A program made the position numbers and the translations under genes. From RBG-16-57-11 sp964503145 (lineage in GTDB: Bacteria; Chloroflexota; Anaerolineae; Anaerolineales; UBA4823): a stretch of 64,000 bases of DNA. Of this stretch, positions 60,849-64,000 are shown one piece after another. The notes below the pieces were generated by a model, which searched no databases, was not told the origin of the DNA, and saw nothing but the letters and a program-made list of their open reading frames with translations. The stretch is from NCBI GenBank assembly GCA_964503145.1, contig CAZCYV010000001.1, positions 973,080-1,037,079 on the forward strand, read 5' to 3'. The first letter of the stretch is position 1, and the number at the start of each line of letters is the position of its first letter.

Positions 60849-61331
60849 TCATTTACCATTCGTATTCGTAATTGCCTCGCTGGCGTCTGGCCGCCGGAGC
60901 GGATTAGGACCTAACTCGTTGATCTTTTGAGTCATTTCAATGGCTGCGTTGGCAAAGTCGGCAGCCATCACAGAAGACATGTTGTACATCCGCACACGTT
61001 CAGGCTCCAATCCAATCTGAGCCAATAAATCACGTAGGCACTTCACCCGGCGTTTGGCGTTTACATTACCTTCCAGGTAATGACAATCGCCGGGCATTCA
61101 ACCTGCAACCATGATGCCGTCTACGCCATCCTCCAGAGCTTGTAGCGCCAGTAAAACATCCATTTTGCCCGTGCAGGGCAACATGACAACTTTGACCTCT
61201 GGGGGATAACCCATACGCAACCCGCCGGCCAGGTCCGCGGCGGCATATGCGCAGTGTTCACAGCAATAGGCGACGATTTGCAACTGGCTGTTTGGGGTGT
61301 CAGTTTCAGAAATGCGCATATTTTCTATCAT
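60849..61331 (-). CDS. mvhD: MvhD-type hydrogenase/Hdr electron-transfer subunit, selenoprotein (TGA = Sec78)
   Basis: Two frames (61331-61101 and 61097-60849) are contiguous and in phase, separated only by a TGA at 61100-61098. Joined, they give a normal 160-residue MvhD: YCCEHCAYAAADLAGG (Cys23, 24, 27), LPCTGKMD (Cys53), then VAG-U-MPGDCHYLEGNVNAKR. The family normally has Cys at the U position, two glycines and a proline-type turn before the conserved GDCHY. A SECIS-like hairpin lies just after the TGA. MvhD carries a [2Fe-2S] cluster and passes electrons to HdrA. If Sec is not inserted, a 77-residue fragment results. Confidence 0.9.
61064..61082 (-). promoter_or_regulatory. Bacterial SECIS-like hairpin in mvhD
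   Basis: On the minus strand CATTACCT-GGA-AGGTAATG forms a perfect 8-bp stem with a three-base loop starting with GG. It begins 15 bases after the TGA, placing the apical loop 23 bases from it. This fits the described bacterial SECIS rules (loop G in the first two positions, loop 16-37 bases from TGA). SelB would bind it. Confidence 0.85.
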
Positions 61332-61355
61332 CCTGGTTTCCTTTCCTGGTCATTC

Positions 61356-64000
61356 TCAATCGCCAACAAACCGGATTTCTTCCTGAGAAATAAAACTATA
61401 AACCGGCCTGACCAAAGCCTCCACTTTGGCTCTCATTTGCTCATCCGTGTAGTGCATAAGCTGAATGGCGCGCGCCGGGCATTCTGCAGCGCAGATGCCA
61501 CAGCCCTGGCAAACGGCTGGCTCGATATAAGCTGCCCCCATAATATTGCCAACACCAGGCAGGTCGGGCTTGATCTGCGGTACATTAAACGGGCACAGGC
61601 GAACACACGTCAGGCAGCCCGTGCATTTTTCAGCCTCGACGACTGCAACGCTGCCTCCGGCGGCTAATGTTTCCTGGCTGAGCACACGTGCGGCGCGGGC
61701 AGCCGCGGCATGCGCCTGGATGATGGTTTCATCCAGCAGTTTAGGGTAATGGGCCATTCCGGCCATGAAAATCCCATCGGTGGCGAAGTCCACCGGGCGC
61801 AGCTTGACATGCGCTTCCTGGAAGAAGCCGTCAGCGTCCAGCGGGACCTTGAACAGTGCGGAGATGTGGTGAGAGTCGGGGTTGGGCACGACCGGCATAC
61901 TGAGCACCAGCCAGTCGGCGCCGATGCGGATGCGGCGCCTGAGTATCGGTTCCCATGCCAGAACCGCTTCCAGGCTGCCATCTGCCCGGCAAAGCACTTC
62001 GGGGCGATGCTGGTCGTCATAGCGGATAAAGACAACCCCTTTGCGGCGGGCGTCGGTATAGAGCCTCTCGTTAAACCCATAGACACGGATATCTTTATAT
62101 AGCACCACGACCGGGGTGTCAGGATAACGCGCTTTGAGCGCCAGAGCATTCTTGATGGCTACTGTGCAGCAGATACGACTGCAGAATTTTTCAGCCGGCC
62201 CCACACACTGGATCATCACTACAGCTTGGTCGCCGTCAAAGGCCGCCGGCTCCTGGTCGAACAAGCGCTCGAAAGTCTGTTGGGTAATTACCTGGGGGAT
62301 GTCGTTATGACCGTATTCGGAGCCGCGGTATTCCCTGGCCCCGGTTGCCAGAATGGTCACGCCGTGTAGAATTTCCCGGCGGCTGCCATCTCCAAGCTGG
62401 ATGACGCTGGAGAAATTGCCTTTGAAACCTCGGGTGGCAATAACCTGGCTGTTCAAATACAGGGAGATGTTCCGGTGATTGAGCACTCGTTCTTGCAGTC
62501 GTTCCAGGATTTCTCGAGGGCTCTTGCCATTCACAGTTATATAGACATGACGCAAGTTACCGCCCAGTTGATTCTCCTTCTCGATAAGATGTACCGGGAA
62601 ACCCTGCTCCGCCAGCGAGAGCGCAGCCGACATACCGGCCGCGCCGCCTCCGATGACCAGCGCGGCCTTCTGCACCGGGATTTCCAGTTTATGCTGAGCC
62701 TTCAGCAGCCTGGCGCGGGCAACCGCCATTCGCACCAGCTCGTGGGCTTTTTGGGTGGCAGCAGCCCAATCATCTGAGTGCACCCAGGAGCATTGGTTGC
62801 GGATATTGGCCATCTCGAAAAGGTAAGGATTCAGCCCCGCAGCGCGTAAACTGTCCTGAAAGAGCGGCTGGTGTGTAAGAGGCGTGCAACTGGCAACCAC
62901 CACCCGATTGAGGCCCAGGTCTCGCACTACCTGACTGATGTGGTTAATGCTATCCTGGGAGCAGGTGTACAGGTTCGCCTCGGCATGGACAACATACGGC
63001 AGGTTGCGGGCCTGCTCCGTCACCGCGGCCACATCCAGATAGCCAGCGATATTATTTCCACAATGGCACACAAAGACGCCAATGCGCGGTTCTTCCCCGC
63101 TGATATCTCTCTCGGGCGGGTATTGACGGGGCGTGGTGAGGCTGAATCTCGCCGCAGCCAATTGCGCCGCTGCGGCGGCTGCAGCGCCGCTGGCATCCAC
63201 CACGGATCCAGGGATATCCATCGGCTCGCGGAACGGACCAACGGCATAGATGCCAGGGCGGCTGGTTTCGAGGGGGTTGAATCCTGCAGCACGACAGAAG
63301 CCGTAGTCATCGAGTTCGATACCCAGGCGGCGCCCCAAATCACGCACCGCCTCGGGGATCTCCATGCCGACGGACAATACCACCATGTCAAAAATGGCCT
63401 GCTGCCGCCGTCCATCTTCGTCCGAATAGTTGACGATCAGACTGTGATTCTGGGGGTCTTCATGCAGGTTGGAAATTCGGCAGCGCGTGTATTGGATGCC
63501 GTAGCGATCACGGGCGCGCTCGAAATAGCCCTGGTACCCCTTAGAAAAGGCGCGCACGTCCATCATAAAGATCCGAATCTCCAGATCGTGATGGTGTTCT
63601 TTTGCAATGATCGCTTCTTTTGTAGCGTACATGCAGCATACCGCCGAACAATAGTCATGGTTCTGGTCGCGTGAACCCACACATTGTAAGAAGGCAATGC
63701 GCCGGGGTATCTGTCCATCAGAGGGGCGTCGAATTCGCCCAAGGGTAGGCCCAGAGGCAGAAAGCAGGCGCTCGAATTGCATGGAGGTCACCACGTTGGC
63801 GAACCGCCCCAGGCCGTATTCCTGAGAGAGATGCGCCTGGAAAAGCTGGTAACCCGGCGCCAGGATGATTGCACCGACATTGAGCGTATGAACGCGTTCT
63901 ACATCATCATGATCGATGGCGTTGCGTCCACAGGCGAAGACGCAACTCATGCATTCGGAGCAGATACCACATGCCAGGCAACGGGCGGCTTCTGCCTGGG
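61356..64000 (-). CDS. hdrA: HdrA-like flavoprotein with tandem FAD regions, 5' truncated
   Basis: At least 881 residues; the frame runs off the window, and the visible start (RCLACGICSECMSCVFACG) is already inside a ferredoxin-like cluster motif. A first flavoprotein half follows (GAIILAPGYQLFQ, CSAVCCMYATKEA). Next come an HdrA-type N-terminal module (IGVFVCHCGNNIAGYLDV, CTPLTHQPLFQDSLRAAGL), a second FAD site (ALVIGGGAAGMSAALSLAEQ), another CSRICCTVA cluster and a C-terminal 2x[4Fe-4S] ferredoxin (CTGCLTCVRLCP, CQGCGICAAECP). HdrA is the flavin-based electron-bifurcating subunit. mvhD begins 24 bp downstream. Confidence 0.92.
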   Translation of the reverse strand, partial: QAEAARCLACGICSECMSCVFACGRNAIDHDDVERVHTLNVGAIILAPGYQLFQAHLSQEYGLGRFANVVTSMQFERLLSASGPTLGRIRRPSDGQIPRRIAFLQCVGSRDQNHDYCSAVCCMYATKEAIIAKEHHHDLEIRIFMMDVRAFSKGYQGYFERARDRYGIQYTRCRISNLHEDPQNHSLIVNYSDEDGRRQQAIFDMVVLSVGMEIPEAVRDLGRRLGIELDDYGFCRAAGFNPLETSRPGIYAVGPFREPMDIPGSVVDASGAAAAAAAQLAAARFSLTTPRQYPPERDISGEEPRIGVFVCHCGNNIAGYLDVAAVTEQARNLPYVVHAEANLYTCSQDSINHISQVVRDLGLNRVVVASCTPLTHQPLFQDSLRAAGLNPYLFEMANIRNQCSWVHSDDWAAATQKAHELVRMAVARARLLKAQHKLEIPVQKAALVIGGGAAGMSAALSLAEQGFPVHLIEKENQLGGNLRHVYITVNGKSPREILERLQERVLNHRNISLYLNSQVIATRGFKGNFSSVIQLGDGSRREILHGVTILATGAREYRGSEYGHNDIPQVITQQTFERLFDQEPAAFDGDQAVVMIQCVGPAEKFCSRICCTVAIKNALALKARYPDTPVVVLYKDIRVYGFNERLYTDARRKGVVFIRYDDQHRPEVLCRADGSLEAVLAWEPILRRRIRIGADWLVLSMPVVPNPDSHHISALFKVPLDADGFFQEAHVKLRPVDFATDGIFMAGMAHYPKLLDETIIQAHAAAARAARVLSQETLAAGGSVAVVEAEKCTGCLTCVRLCPFNVPQIKPDLPGVGNIMGAAYIEPAVCQGCGICAAECPARAIQLMHYTDEQMRAKVEALVRPVYSFISQEEIRFVGD

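Noticed and set aside
60849..61097. A separate short gene starting at ATG 61097, and a 77-residue gene ending at 61098
   Set aside because: The two are in phase, separated only by TGA, and together give a full-length MvhD; the hairpin after the TGA supports one selenoprotein gene.

Overview
The window is a 64 kb piece of a GC-rich bacterial chromosome. It most likely comes from an anaerobic member of the Chloroflexota (Anaerolineae-type). This assignment is an inference. It rests on a Tad/Flp pilus locus with two GspF-type proteins but no secretin or other outer-membrane gene in the window, a TPR protein studded with short Pro-x-Trp motifs, a STAND NTPase/WD40 fusion, a GldAFG-DUF4340 transporter next to the primary sigma factor, and a MetVF-Hdr-MvhD gene set of the Wood-Ljungdahl pathway. 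No rRNA or marker tree supports it here.

Layout. 0-2 kb: a broken-off YeeE/YedE sulfur transporter half and a second half fused to a rhodanese-like domain. 2-9.4 kb: a very large HTH-NTPase-WD40-BMP fusion protein, divergent from an internally duplicated lipoprotein, then a small membrane gene pair with an apparent frameshift. 9.5-18.3 kb: tRNA-Arg(UCG), an MFS transporter, two-subunit class I fumarate hydratase, the two bacterial counterparts of plant Tm-1, a TlpA/Lgt-like pair, DUF302, FolE and a cyclic-nucleotide-binding protein. 18.3-28 kb: Hpf, ComF and a complete-looking cytoplasmic/inner-membrane Tad pilus locus (tadC, tadB, cpaF, cpaE, cpaB, flp) with a DegS/DegU-like regulatory pair. 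I could read separate promoters for pilin, assembly genes and regulators. 28-44 kb: eleven genes for polytopic GT-C-like membrane proteins and two soluble GT4 glycosyltransferases, in blocks of alternating strand. 44-49.4 kb: RpoD and the Gld-like ABC transporter. 49.8-57 kb: a 1224-residue TPR/HhH protein with homogenised 66-bp repeats, Ndk, the TIGR03960/TIGR03936 radical-SAM pair and tRNA-Arg(CCG). 57-64 kb: hdrA-mvhD-metV-metF-hdrCB on the minus strand.

The most notable observation is in the last block. The mvhD gene is interrupted by an in-frame TGA exactly where the family has a conserved cysteine. Fifteen bases after it comes a perfect 8-bp hairpin with a GGA loop. This matches a bacterial selenocysteine insertion element, so the two half-genes should be read as one selenoprotein. 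The surrounding genes predict a methylene-tetrahydrofolate reductase coupled to a heterodisulfide-reductase-type electron-transfer module, with HdrC and HdrB fused.

Most start sites were chosen from visible Shine-Dalgarno sequences. Two divergent membrane-protein genes (41039 minus, 41144 plus) appear to be transcribed without a leader. All functions are read from motifs by eye; no similarity search was run.
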